Assembly (NCBI RefSeq): GCF_963678975.1
Contig: NC_089276.1
Span: 6,287,098 to 6,351,097 of the forward strand
Length of the DNA stretch: 64,000 nucleotides
Direction: 5' to 3'
Origin: Dysidea avara
Taxonomy: Eukaryota; Porifera; Demospongiae; Dictyoceratida; Dysideidae
The notes below the pieces were generated by a model that did not search any database, was not told where the DNA came from, and worked only from the letters and a program-made list of their open reading frames with translations. Every line of letters starts with the position of its first letter. Positions within the stretch are counted from its first letter, which is position 1. Position numbers and translations under genes: made by a program. This document shows positions 34,946 through 46,310 of the stretch, one piece after another.

Positions 34946-36334
34946 TTAATGCACATCTTTCCATAAAAATCTACCATCATTTAGTAACTGTGCTAATTTT
35001 TCGTTAAATGGCTTGTAGAATTTGAGAAGCAGATCTCTTGTTGATGGTAGCATTTCAAAAGTCTGATCTTCAGTGCTATGCAAAAAGTTCTGTTCATTGA
35101 TGTGTTGTACTTTCACAATGTTTGTTAAGAGCTTGTCACTAAGAGGTGATATTTCTAAAAATTTGTAAACTTCTCTCACAACATCAACTGGTTTTTTTTT
35201 TAGCTCCTCAGTTTTTACAAATAACATTCTCTCCTTTGGAATTACTTGAAGCCAGATGGATACAAAAATGTATGGATGAACAAGTTGGCGCAGCCTTCCA
35301 CAACCTGGATCGGATGAATTAATGCGTGTATTGTACACGCACTGCACTGTTGAGTAGTTCTGTGTACAGGTTTTCCACCATTCCAAACTACGTTCCACAT
35401 ATTCATGAAAGGTTTGTGGATCTTTCTTCTTTATAAGTTTACAAAAATACCAAAATGCTGAATACAAGAAATCTATTGGCTCACGTATCATAACAATATA
35501 CTTAGCTCCTGGCTGTATTGATTCTATAAGTAAAGGTGTTTCACAAGCAAGACGATCACTGTCATGGTTCACATAAATGGGCCTTTTCCATATAGTGGTG
35601 GTGCTTCCTTCACCAGTAATCATTTTTCTTGGAAGCCTTGTAATCTTTTGTGCAGCATCATCAAAACATTTAAGATAATATAGTACTGAGGCAACATCTT
35701 TGTTTTTTTCACCTAATATATGGTAGTTTCCCCACCAGTGAGGCTCCTTTGTACAAGAAGGAATATATTCTGGATGTTTCTGAATGTAATGCATTAGTGC
35801 AGTTGTGCCACATTTGGGAAATCCAACAAGGTAGAAATATGGTAAACACTGTAAACTTTTGACTGGCTTACTGTCTGTTCTGGTAAAATGACTTAACAAT
35901 TTCAAGTCACTACTCAAAGGAATATCACGTCGATTATAATAGTGCAAATATTGAAAGTTACTGGGGAAAGTGTAGTTGACATACCAACAAGGGTTTTTAA
36001 AATCTGTTAAAAACTGCTCTGAAGGTGGAATAAACAGGCGTAAAGCATCATATCGATAGGCATAGCTTTCAAGCGCCATCACATTCAATCTGTTACATCT
36101 GACAAGATCTTCTGCAAACCCTGGAGTGAGGTCTACACTGTTATTTACTGTAGTACTCTTAGAAAAACTCAATTTAAGAACTTCATCATGAGGAACCACT
36201 TCTGGCTGCTTGGTTACTAAATTGGAACAGCTAGCAGTGTTAACAGCACAAGAATTGTACAGTACATAAGACAAAAGTGCCATGGTCACAAAGAATGCAA
36301 TGCATATCATCTGACAGTTCTTCTTCAGTTTCAT
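34946..36334 (-). CDS. Golgi type II carbohydrate sulfotransferase (CHST15/GalNAc4S-6ST-like)
   Basis: This is a single uninterrupted 462-residue frame. It is a PAPS-dependent sulfotransferase expected in the Golgi lumen, modifying glycosaminoglycan or other glycans. Residues 9-27 are a membrane anchor after a short basic cytosolic end (MKLKKN), the type II layout. The PAPS 5'-phosphosulfate loop is FYLVGFPKCGTTALM at about 167-181, followed by TKEPHWW near 195. The 3'-phosphate site is IVMIREPIDFLYSAFWYF at about 280-297 with the conserved Arg and Ser. CHST15 is the nearest match I recall by the VGFPKCGTT...KEPHWW pair. A CTTTCCAG just upstream of the ATG on the minus strand may be the acceptor of a 5' UTR intron. 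Substrate specificity cannot be told from sequence. Confidence 0.9.
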   Translation of the reverse strand: MKLKKNCQMICIAFFVTMALLSYVLYNSCAVNTASCSNLVTKQPEVVPHDEVLKLSFSKSTTVNNSVDLTPGFAEDLVRCNRLNVMALESYAYRYDALRLFIPPSEQFLTDFKNPCWYVNYTFPSNFQYLHYYNRRDIPLSSDLKLLSHFTRTDSKPVKSLQCLPYFYLVGFPKCGTTALMHYIQKHPEYIPSCTKEPHWWGNYHILGEKNKDVASVLYYLKCFDDAAQKITRLPRKMITGEGSTTTIWKRPIYVNHDSDRLACETPLLIESIQPGAKYIVMIREPIDFLYSAFWYFCKLIKKKDPQTFHEYVERSLEWWKTCTQNYSTVQCVYNTRINSSDPGCGRLRQLVHPYIFVSIWLQVIPKERMLFVKTEELKKKPVDVVREVYKFLEISPLSDKLLTNIVKVQHINEQNFLHSTEDQTFEMLPSTRDLLLKFYKPFNEKLAQLLNDGRFLWKDVH

Positions 36335-37620
36335 TGTGACTGCTTAATTTTTAATAGAACACTCAGAAGTTATAGTGACCTGGAAAGGTAAGATCAAAAA
36401 TATTGCAACAATAAAATATTACAGCATCGTAATGCTGTATAATGCTATCCGCACCTAGTGATGTACTGATAAAAAATCAAAACTATTTGACATCAAAATA
36501 GTGACCTTTCAGTTTTACAGCTAGCTTCTAGGGAAAAAAAACTATTACAATAACAATATTTCAATAATAATGCCCTAAAGACATGCCATATAACTTATTC
36601 TATAACAAAAATGTGATTAATTATTTAAACTCACAGTACTCGGCAAAGCCGTTCTTCCGTACTGGAGTACACAAGACACAACACATACATAGCAACACCA
36701 TATAGAAAACTACACACAACACTAAAAACTATTACAACTATAATAATTATCAGGATAAGTCAAGGATCAAAGTACCAAAGTGTGATTTATTCTCAAAGAA
36801 GTAGAAGATATTTTATTATATAATACAGGTTCTCAATACAAAAATATAATATGAGGATGTAGTTAAGACATGAGGGGTCTATGTTATGTAGTCATCATTC
36901 CAGTCTCTGCTGCATGCATATTCACATTAAAATGTGCCTTAGTGACATGCATATACAAAGGAGAATAAAACACAGTGTAGTGACTCCATCTCTTACAACA
37001 CACCAAGGTTATTCCCCAACAGTTTGAATGAAGCCATAGCATGTGATATCAGTTTGTAAGAGTTAAATAAGTAATCTGAGGAATCACAGGTGTATGTGAG
37101 TGACAGTGAATGTAAACAAGCAAAGTGTGCATGGCTGTCTGTTGCTACAAAGCAAATGCGTATCAGGGCACTTTACATGTTTTTGATCTGCTACTGTTAT
37201 TAAATTTGGTCATCTCGTAATCTCAATTTTAAAACTTATATATTTAATTGGAGTAATCTAACTTGCTTTAAATAAAAAACAGTGATAATATTACCTTAGA
37301 ACTAAAATTAGAAAAATTTCCTGGGTAGAGGCATCCTCCCAGAACCCCAGAAAAGCATCCTTCATCGCTAAAATTACCTGCTTTACACAAACTTTCTGAT
37401 CTTTAACTATATTTACCAATAAGTTGCCTTATGGTAAAACTCTGGGTGTGGTAAGGTCAAGGGTGGCTCATTATTATTAATTTTACCCTTGCATGCATGA
37501 ACCTGGCTATGTATGTTGACCGTTGTATTAAAGTATCTCACTGACTAGAAAATGAAGAGGGATTTAGCTTCCCTTATGTTGACTAAACACAAGTACATAC
37601 TTCGGTATGATATAAAATAA

Positions 37621-37668
37621 AACTGTTCTATTGGAGTGGTTGACCACTCTATTAGAAGAGTATCACAA
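37621..37668. repeat. Free pair of the dispersed CTCTATTAGAG motif
   Basis: ACTGTTCTATTGGAGTGG and CCACTCTATTAGAAGAGTAT lie 20-odd bp apart outside any defined element. Confidence 0.6.
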
Positions 37669-38744
37669 GCTTTTGTTTGAGCTTTGGCTTGTTATGAGCT
37701 TTGGCCAAGCATCCTCTGTCCCCTCCCTTCACATCCCCTTTCTAATTTCCATCATGTATAGTAGGATATAGTTCATCCCCCCTAAGATAATTCCACGACA
37801 TGAGTGCAAAGTGAAGGTTTAATTTCTTTGACCCTAAGTGTGTTGGTATTCACTGTAATGTACAATAAAATCATGCACAAGGAGCTAATTGCATACCTGT
37901 GTGTCTTGCTGTGAGCGTAAACATGTGTTGTATGTAGTAAGCAAGGTGTCTTCACTTTCCAGGGGCAGAGAACAGTACTCTCCTCTAAAGTGGAGTGGCT
38001 GTCATTTAAAAGTGTTTAATTGTACCCTAGTTTGCAAAGCACACTGGCATACAAGGCATGCCATGAGGGTCTAGCTGTATAGGGGCATTCCCCACAGAAA
38101 AAAAATGAATATTTGGGATTGAATCTGAGAGAATTCTCATGTGACACTTGTTGTTACTGATAAATTAAGTAGCTATACTTACAGTATTAAATTATAACTG
38201 TTTCATTATGGTGGTTGACTGAACATTTGCAAATCTATATTTTTAATAGCCTGAATATATTTGACCAGTTTCTGGAGCCACCCTTGATATGATGGAATCC
38301 AAGACAATTCATATGCAGAGTTGTAATTGAACATGATATCCATGAAATCTTTACATCATCAGGACTCTCATGGATGATTCATAGTCGCATCTTTCAAACA
38401 CATGTGGTGGCACATGGAAAAGATGATACACACCAAAGCAGCCAAACTGTGAAAAAAGGTGTAACATTCAAAAAGCCAGGATTTTAAAATGTGAAAATCA
38501 AAGGTGGCAGCCAAGAAATAGTTGCATTGGTGTTAATTAACAATGAACAGCAAGCCCTGACTCACTATGTCATCGAAGGGGTTAGTCTATTCTATTCTGC
38601 TTTCTTTCCACTTATTTTCTTTCCAGCAATTTTTAGTTTTATCTGTTATGCTCCATATCTTGCATAAGAATTATCTATTTTGCTTAGTATTAAACCTTGT
38701 TAATTGACCATCTATAAGTGCAAAGCTACAGTTTCACCTTAAAG

Positions 38745-38792
38745 TGACTGTTCTATTAGAGTATATACCTGACTGTTCTATTAGGGTATCTC
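38745..38792. repeat. Free tandem pair of the dispersed CTCTATTAGAG motif
   Basis: GTGACTGTTCTATTAGAGTA and CTGACTGTTCTATTAGGGTA are two copies about 24 bp apart. A weaker third copy (GACTGTTTTATTTAGAGTAT) lies near 38826. Confidence 0.75.
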
Positions 38793-40360
38793 AATTGCCA
38801 CTTGCTCTGTATTTTATCACGTGTGACTGTTTTATTTAGAGTATCTAATTCTTTATGTAATGTTTATGTCCACTTCACAGAAATTACACGTATTATGCTA
38901 GTACTTTGCTCATTGCTTATTCAGTTACCCATCCATAATGCCAAAAATTTTGCCAGCAAAATCAACGTGTCCCTAGTCACTGACAGGCACATCATTAATC
39001 AAAAAGATTTAAACTAGAACTTGTATTTATAAGGTAGAAATTAAGACAGGTAGACAACTACTGTAAACAACCAATTATAACAACTGTGACCCAACATTTT
39101 TTTAAATTAAAATAATGAATTCTTAAATTTCTGTTCTCTTTTATATAGGTTATCAACCATCAAAAAGGATTTTACAGCATATACTAGGCCAAGTGTTTCC
39201 TGTTGCAAGTTTGTGTTATAACACGTTGGTGAGTCGCTACATTTCAGTATAGGGGAAGGTGACAAAATTCCCAAAAAGGACAAGACCAACAATATATCAG
39301 TGCTGTAAACAATGGGAACACACAGCCTCAGGTTTTGTAGATCGTTACAATTGTGATGAGATCTGAAACATAAGCTGGACTGGTTGCTACACAGTTCTCC
39401 AAATGCACCCTTGTTTGCCCTTGTAATGAACTGGCAAAAACAGCCAGGTTGCTCTGTTTAGTTTTCAAGAAGATTAAAACAAGGATCAGTCTTAAAGACT
39501 TGTAATTTTTGTTGTTGTCATGATCAGTTGTAATGATAAAGATAGTATTTTACGTGTTTATTAAACTGATTATGATTATATCTTGCATTCAAATTACAAG
39601 ATTAATCTAAAATTTGGTGGGCATGTCGCCCCTCGGGGCACGTACATTATTAAACACTGAATTGCATCATATATGCATGGCAAGATAGGGCAGAGTTTTT
39701 AAGATGCAGTGATATTAGTACCTGGTCGATAATTTACATTGGAAAATGTATGTGTGGTCAATAACAAGTACCTGCAGTTGATAATTTCTACTTTTCAGTC
39801 TACCATGCCATGTGGTCTACAAAAAATGGGATCACAACTATGTAGAAAGACAGCCTAAACATATGGTGAAAACTGGGACCTTCTTTTTAGCTAAAACACG
39901 AAACTTGTCTGATGATATCGGGTGCTTACGCTACCAGTGGTGGATCGATGGCTGAGCTTGCATGGTTCTTTGGTATTGGGTAAATTTGTCAAATTTTTAT
40001 ATGTTTTGCATGCTGATTTGCCAAACTTAAGTCATACCAAATTTTTGACATTTACAGTAATCACAGTATGAGTTATTTCTTTATGAAGTTGTTACGATGA
40101 TTCAATTATTCACATAAAACTGAGTCTGCATGATATTTGTCATGACCACAAAGTAAACCACTTTGGCCATATAAACTTAAATATTAGTTTCTCATCCTCC
40201 TTTACTCAAAATAGCAGTGCTAATGTAGCTGGAGACACATAATATCAAGCAAACAGCCCTAAGTAGCAAAGGGGAGGAAAATGTAGCTAGCTCCCTCACT
40301 TTAATTTAGGACTTTAGCATCTGCACCTGTAAAGATTGAGATACCCTAATAGAACACTGA

Positions 40361-40574
40361 CAAATACTGTAATAAAACAGTCAGTTGGAACTGAAAATGA
40401 TTTACAATTCATTTATTTTTCGATGTACTGGGTGATGGCTAGAGGGAAAGTACAGTCCACGAAACATTATTTCAAATACTGTAATAAAACAGTCAGTTGG
40501 AACTGGTTACAATTCATTTATTTTCGATGTACCGAGTGACTGCTAGAGGGAAAGTACAGTCCATGAAACATTAT
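40361..40574. repeat. Tandem duplication, 112-bp unit
   Basis: CAAATACTGTAATAAAACAG to GTCCACGAAACATTAT (from 40361) recurs directly from 40473 with a small deletion and a few changes. Each unit starts with a degenerate dispersed motif followed by CAGTCAG. Confidence 0.9.
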
Positions 40575-41745
40575 GATTACCTTGGTGTGGCGCTAATTAA
40601 GAACCCGTTAAACATGTCCTATTTTTATTAATCAGTGTGTACAACATTAGTTTTTATTTTAAGTCAAAAGTCCTTCTACTTCCAGAACTTATTGTTAAAT
40701 TTAGATTTGCTGAAGTGATCACATGCTGGGCAAGGGAGTAAACTATAGTTCTACTGATTAACAACTTTATTTCAGAAAAAAAATTGTGCCTGCATGGGTA
40801 GCTAGTCTCGCATGCCAGACAGTTTGTGTGGCCAGGGTGGAAAATAAAGACATTACCAATACAACCTTTGTCTCAGCTAGTCTGCTCCAACACAGAAATG
40901 GTTACTGGGCACAATAGCAAGATGTAACCTAAGTGACTTTAGTTGCATTTCAGGTGTTCACTGGAAGTGTATAACAGTGACCATGCAGACAGCTATTTGC
41001 TGCCCCCCACACACACACCGCCGTATCTGCCAGTGTTGCTTGAAAATCCTTTGATCACTAATGACCTCTTGTTACACTCTAATCTGTTATACCCTAACAT
41101 GACTGCTTATCCATAGCACTTAGAAGAGCTTGCTGTGACAATGGAATTTAAGGTTTGAGATTGAGCTTCTGAATTGCCGGTATAAGCTCAGTAATTATTA
41201 AGGATAGCCTAAAAAAGAAAAAAAATACAAATTGGCTGGCGAGACTATACTGCGAGTCGAGTACTACTGATGAATGGGACGGGAGAAACTACTAGATAAT
41301 TACTATCCCTCCCCGTTACCATAAGGCGTCAATTAGATAGCTAATCTTCTTTATGTTTTCTGTAGTGACTGATGCTCGGACCGATGTAAGTCAATATTGT
41401 GCCGGAGTCGTTGTATTTCATAAGGCAGTCTAGTTACTTTAACTCAAGGACTAGCTTTGTGGCTCTTTGTTATATCAGTAGCTACATACGTACACTCTCG
41501 ACTGAGTACGTTTGTCGATATATTTTTTGGCTTGGATTACAGTGCTATTCACAAATTAACGTTAACATACATAATCAAACCTGCAAACATTCTTTACAAT
41601 CAGTCAAAGGATAAAATTAGTCAACACGCCAACACGATAATCCATTTTGAAAGACATACAAATAACGCCCCGAGCGAAGCCAAAAAGCTGTGCAGGTGAA
41701 GTAACTAGGTAATTAATATGCATGCGCACGTGATTCCATATAGAC

Positions 41746-41897
41746 CACGTACAAATTTTCGAGGATTTACAAATTTCAGGATTTTGGCGGCTTTATTTTA
41801 CCTATTAGAAAGCATTAATTTTTGAGGATGAAAATTTCGTGGACAGCCAAGCACAACCGCAAAAATTATGTCCCTTGAAAATTCGTACATATACGGT
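41746..41897. mobile_element. Possible MITE (CGTACAAATTTTCGAGG ends)
   Basis: CCACGTACAAATTTTCGAGG at the left weakly mirrors CCTTGAAAATTCGTACATAT at the right. The interior has GAAAATTTCGTGGACAGCC. Ends and flanks are not exact. Confidence 0.4.
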
Positions 41898-42267
41898 ATA
41901 TGCCGGATTGTTTGGCTTATTTTTGCAGGTGAATTGCAGGGTATGTGGGGATTGTTGAATTGGCTTGTTGTGTCAGTGAACCTTTCTAATGAACTGAATA
42001 ATCAACTGACTATCCAGTACTTTGTGAATTGTAGATTCAGAAATCTCATATTATAATTACCATGTTGATATAGTATAAACCCAGGGGAGGAGAAATAGAC
42101 TCTATATAGAGGGGGCAACCCCTGCCCACACAAACACACACATACTTTAGAGGCAGTGCCCCCTCAATTTTTCCAATGCCCAGTTGCTAAAGTAGTCATT
42201 AGCCAACTTTGGTTTACTGGGTAAAGGTTATGCAAGAATGGAATACTGCATGAATCATGCTGGGGAG

Positions 42268-42643
42268 CAGCGGCGGAGGAAGTAGTTGATATGAGGGGGG
42301 GCTCCGCTGAGCTGACCCAGACTTATTTCATAGTTTGGTAAGGTGAGACCAAAAAAAAAAAAAAAAAAAGGTCACAACCAACTCACAAGAGCTTTCCACC
42401 TCACCAGCTACCATTTCTAGCTGATAAACTACATAAAAATCCGTACATAGCTCGCTATACACACTGACTACTTTATTAGAGTGACTGCTCTATTAGAGTA
42501 TCTCGATCTTTATCACGGTTTTCAGCCCCACTCCAAGAAAGATAATTTTCGGTGTGATATCATTCTGAGGGGGGGCTAAGCCCCCCCTCAGCAGACCTAG
42601 GGGGGGCTTTAGCCCCCTAGCCCCCCCCTTTCCGCCGCCTATG
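42268..42643. mobile_element. Non-autonomous hAT element (CATAGGCGG family), inverted copy, perfect 8-bp target duplication
   Basis: It begins CAGCGGCGGAGGAAG and ends with the inverse of CATAGGCGGCGGAAAG. CTGGGGAG flanks both sides (42260-42267, 42644-42651). It is nearly the reverse complement of 20532-20902 throughout, including the A/T run, both CTCTATTAGAG motifs and the AAGCCCCCCC blocks. The close similarity implies recent activity of this family. Confidence 0.93.
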
Positions 42644-42849
42644 CTGGGGAGTGCACAATATCGAGATACTCGAAGAGCAGTCACCTAAATACTCTAATAG
42701 AACATTCAGCGGAAACATCATAAGTTGGTCCTGCTATATGCAATTAATTCAATCTGTCTCCATTAACACATACCCGGTATATCTATACATAACATAATCA
42801 AGAGCATGCATGAGTCTATCTGAAATGCGCTTTCACTATACAATCCTCT

Positions 42850-44150
42850 CCATCAAATTACCTTGCAAACATCTGAATGGGCGGTCCATATTATCATTCC
42901 TGTCTTTAAGTTCGGAGAAAAGAACTTAGTCAACAAATACAGGCCCATATCACTTAAACGTAATACATCAAAAAACTTGTGTATGAATAATCAACTTTGT
43001 TTCTAGTTAAGCCTTAGTGCAATTTGGTGCACTCAAAGGGCAGATGAACGATTAACCATCCAACAATTATTATAGTGTTTTGGACTATGTTTGCAACAAC
43101 TCTGACAAGCAAGTTGATGTGATTTACTTAGATATAAAGAAAGCATTTGACAACATTCCCCATAATGAGTTAGCTTTACAGTTGTGGTATCCAAGGCAAT
43201 TTGTGGAAGTGATTTAAGAGCTACTTATCTGGTAGAATTCAGCATGTTCATGTTAACCAGTCATTATCTACTCCTTTACCGGTCCTATCTGGCCATGGAG
43301 TCCCCCAAAGGAGTATCTTTGGGCCCTTACTCTTTATTATTTACATGAATGATTTACCATCTTGTGCTACCATCTGTAAAACTCTTATTCATTGCTGACA
43401 CCAAAATTTATAATACTATGTGCAACCTCCATGACATTATTGCCCTTCAAGATTCAGTGGTGTTGTGGAGTATAGATGTTTTAATCCTAAGAAGAACGTA
43501 CATCTTAATTAATGCAAAGGTTTAAGGTCATGACCAAAATATAAAATAGCTGATATGGAGATTGTAACAAACAGTATGCTTTAGGACCTCGGCATTATTT
43601 ATCATCAGTCCTGTCTTGGGACCAGCACTACAAAAATATAATTCCTAAGCCTACAGAATGTTGGAGGTGCTCTGCTGCAGCTTTAGCAGGTACCAAACAG
43701 TGAAAGCCAAGGGAACATTGTACCCATCTTCGATAAGATCACAAGTTATGTACTGTTCAATGACATGGAGACCAAATTTATCATGAACATTACACTTATT
43801 GAACAGATTCAAAGGAGATTAACAAAGTTTATTTTAAATAACTACAGCTCCAATTATTTTTGCTACCCTAATGTATACCTTTGAACTTAATGAAATTATT
43901 TTTGTGCTGAAGCCACTTAAGTATCCCACTCCATCCTTTGATGTCACAAACTACATCACCTTTGCTAATGGAACTATTAGGTTTTCAACAAGTAGTAAAA
44001 TAAATCATGTTGGAACAGTAGTAATATAAGTAGCAATAGAATCCCTCGATTATGGACCCCCAATTGATTTATCTCTATCTATCAAGACTAACAAGACTAG
44101 AATATACAATTTTTATGGACACATTTTTAATCAAACTTTAACCCTTGTAA
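42850..44150 (+). mobile_element. Decayed LINE with reverse-transcriptase core
   Basis: Fragments in order: VDVIYLDIKKAFDNIPHNEL (RT palm block), then GPLLFIIYMNDLPSCATICK, then MYTFELNEIIFVLKPLKYPT and NGTIRFSTSSKINH. They lie in different frames with several stops, so this is an old CR1/Jockey-type copy. No endonuclease region was recognised, so it is truncated at the 5' end. Confidence 0.8.
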
Positions 44151-44608
44151 GTACCATTTTTTATGCACATGTTACTAGTAGATGCTCGACCCTCTTTAAC
44201 ATAATTTTCATAAGTAAATAAGTTAAGTATTGTAAGTAATTTTTTTCTTTTAATGACCGCAAGCCCAGAGCTAGTGGTCCATCAGTATAGTGCCCCCAAT
44301 ACCAATGATTGTAATTATGTATGCAGTACTGTAAAGTCATAACCAAACCAAGTCAAATCAGAAATATCTTCATTTACTGATGTATCTAATTGTGCAGTAT
44401 CTTAATGATAGTCATTGCCATAATATGAATATTTTATGCATTCTAATAGGCTTGTGTACTCATGACTGCATCACACTGATTCCTATAGCTCTTGATCAGT
44501 GCAGGCTCTTGACAACATACATAATGCTAAATGTTCAATGATTTATTTAGCTATTTGGCTTCCAGACTTAGGGATACTTTTATGTGCTATTGGTAACTGT
44601 GGTATATT

Positions 44609-44806
<198 letters not shown>

Positions 44807-44872
44807 AATTTAAAAGTACTAATCTATGTATAGTGAGAGAAATTAAAGAGTACAGTAGTCCACAAATTAGTA

Positions 44873-44898
44873 GCTATATATATATATATATATATATC
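44873..44898. repeat. (TA)n microsatellite
   Basis: Pure TA run. Confidence 0.9.
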
Positions 44899-45376
44899 AT
44901 CACTTCAAACCACATCATTCTTAGTCACTGCATGGTTGCATGTGTCATGTCAGTCTCTGGCTACGTGTACATGGCTACGTGTCCACAGTCATGTTGCTGG
45001 CTATGTGTGTCATGTTAAACGAAAATATGTCATTGCAATGGATGCAGTGAGATTTGTTTATTATTTAACAGTATGAATACTAACTGCTGTTACACGTGTA
45101 TGTATTTAGATACCAACTTGTATGTTGACTGTACTGCATTTGTGCATTTTGAGGGATATTCCAAGGGACAGCACCATGCTGTAGACAAAACACAATACTG
45201 TCATATACTAAACAGTCTGTGAAAAATTAATAGCTTAAGCATGTAATTCTCAGGTTCTGTATGGGGCAGCTGCTTGACTTCATTACTATACAGTGAGTCT
45301 GACAGTCCAGTAGGTCCATATCAGATTGTAATCAGTAGCTACATGCACTTTGATGATTGGTGTCACTGTATACATG

Positions 45377-45610
45377 ATTGTGACCAGATTTGTGAAAAGG
45401 GGTCTTTAACACACTTCCAATTTACCAAATTCTATGATTAACTGATAACTTAAGATTGGAAAAGGCTAAATTTGGTCAGTAGAAGCTTAATGGATGGGGA
45501 AAATTTCAGGCTTATATTAGTTGAACACTAAAGTGACTAAAGTTATGGTCTCCCAAGTTCATAGAATTGGATGTGTGGGAAAGACCCCTTTTCGCTAATC
45601 CAGTTGACTC
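45377..45610. mobile_element. Degenerate relative of the GTGACC...AAAAGGGG MITE
   Basis: GTGACCAGATTTGTGAAAAG with GGGTCTT at the left and its approximate inverse AAGACCCCTTTTCGCTAATC at the right echo the ends of 60102-60338. Inner spacing is similar. Confidence 0.5.
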
Positions 45611-46051
45611 GAGTATACGTATAATAATACCAAAACATGTGCAGCTATAAAAAAGAATTTTGACATACACAAACAGACCAGTGGTATCATTACATATAAT
45701 TACCTATATGAATATCTTGTTAACAGCCAGCAGTGATTTCTTTAGTGTGAAGATCATTCATTGAAATAGACACAGAAAGCGATTTAGAATATTATGTTGC
45801 TAAACTAACGGGTATCACTCATTATAATTAACTCAACACTGCTCAAACTGCATGGAATGTTACTATACGCTAGTGCCTTCATGTAAAATGGTGAGGTAAT
45901 CATTTTGCAGTAATACATCAGTACACTGCAATTGCTATACATTTGTGGTTTCTTGATTGCATTAAAAAAAAAAAATCCCTGGAAAGTGCCATTCATGCTT
46001 ATCAGTCAACCAGATGTGAAAAATACCATACATAATACACCACTATACTAG

Positions 46052-46301
46052 CATAGGCGATTCTAAGGCGAAAAATACCTTTTTTTAAATCTTGGGGAAA
46101 AGTTGCAGTATAGATTGACAATGTTATTTTTATGTTTTTTAAGCATAAATTTCAGGCTGTTTTCAAGCCTACAAACTGCAAAAACCCTACAGCTTCTGGG
46201 GGTTGCACCCCAGACCCCCCTGAAATTCTACTTTATATTACAGCCATGCATGCTGTTCCCTACTTGGCCCCCCCTGTAGGTCAGGTCTAGAATCGCCACT
46301 G
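46052..46301. mobile_element. hAT-like MITE, ends CATAGGCGATTCTA, abutting the autonomous-type hAT
   Basis: The left end CATAGGCGATTCTAAG pairs with the inverted right end CAGTGGCGATTCTAGA. Its CA(T/G)(A/T)GGCG terminus resembles the CATAGGCGG family. The hAT at 46311 inserted only a few bases past its right end. Confidence 0.65.
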
Positions 46302-46310
46302 ACTAGTAGT

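Larger units (their letters stand above)
36335..40360. other. 4-kb spacer, mostly unrecognised
   Basis: AT-rich spacer upstream of the sulfotransferase. It contains free copies of the dispersed motif near 37625, 37648, 38751 and 38775. I see no exon with family features and no clean transposon ends. Confidence 0.45.
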
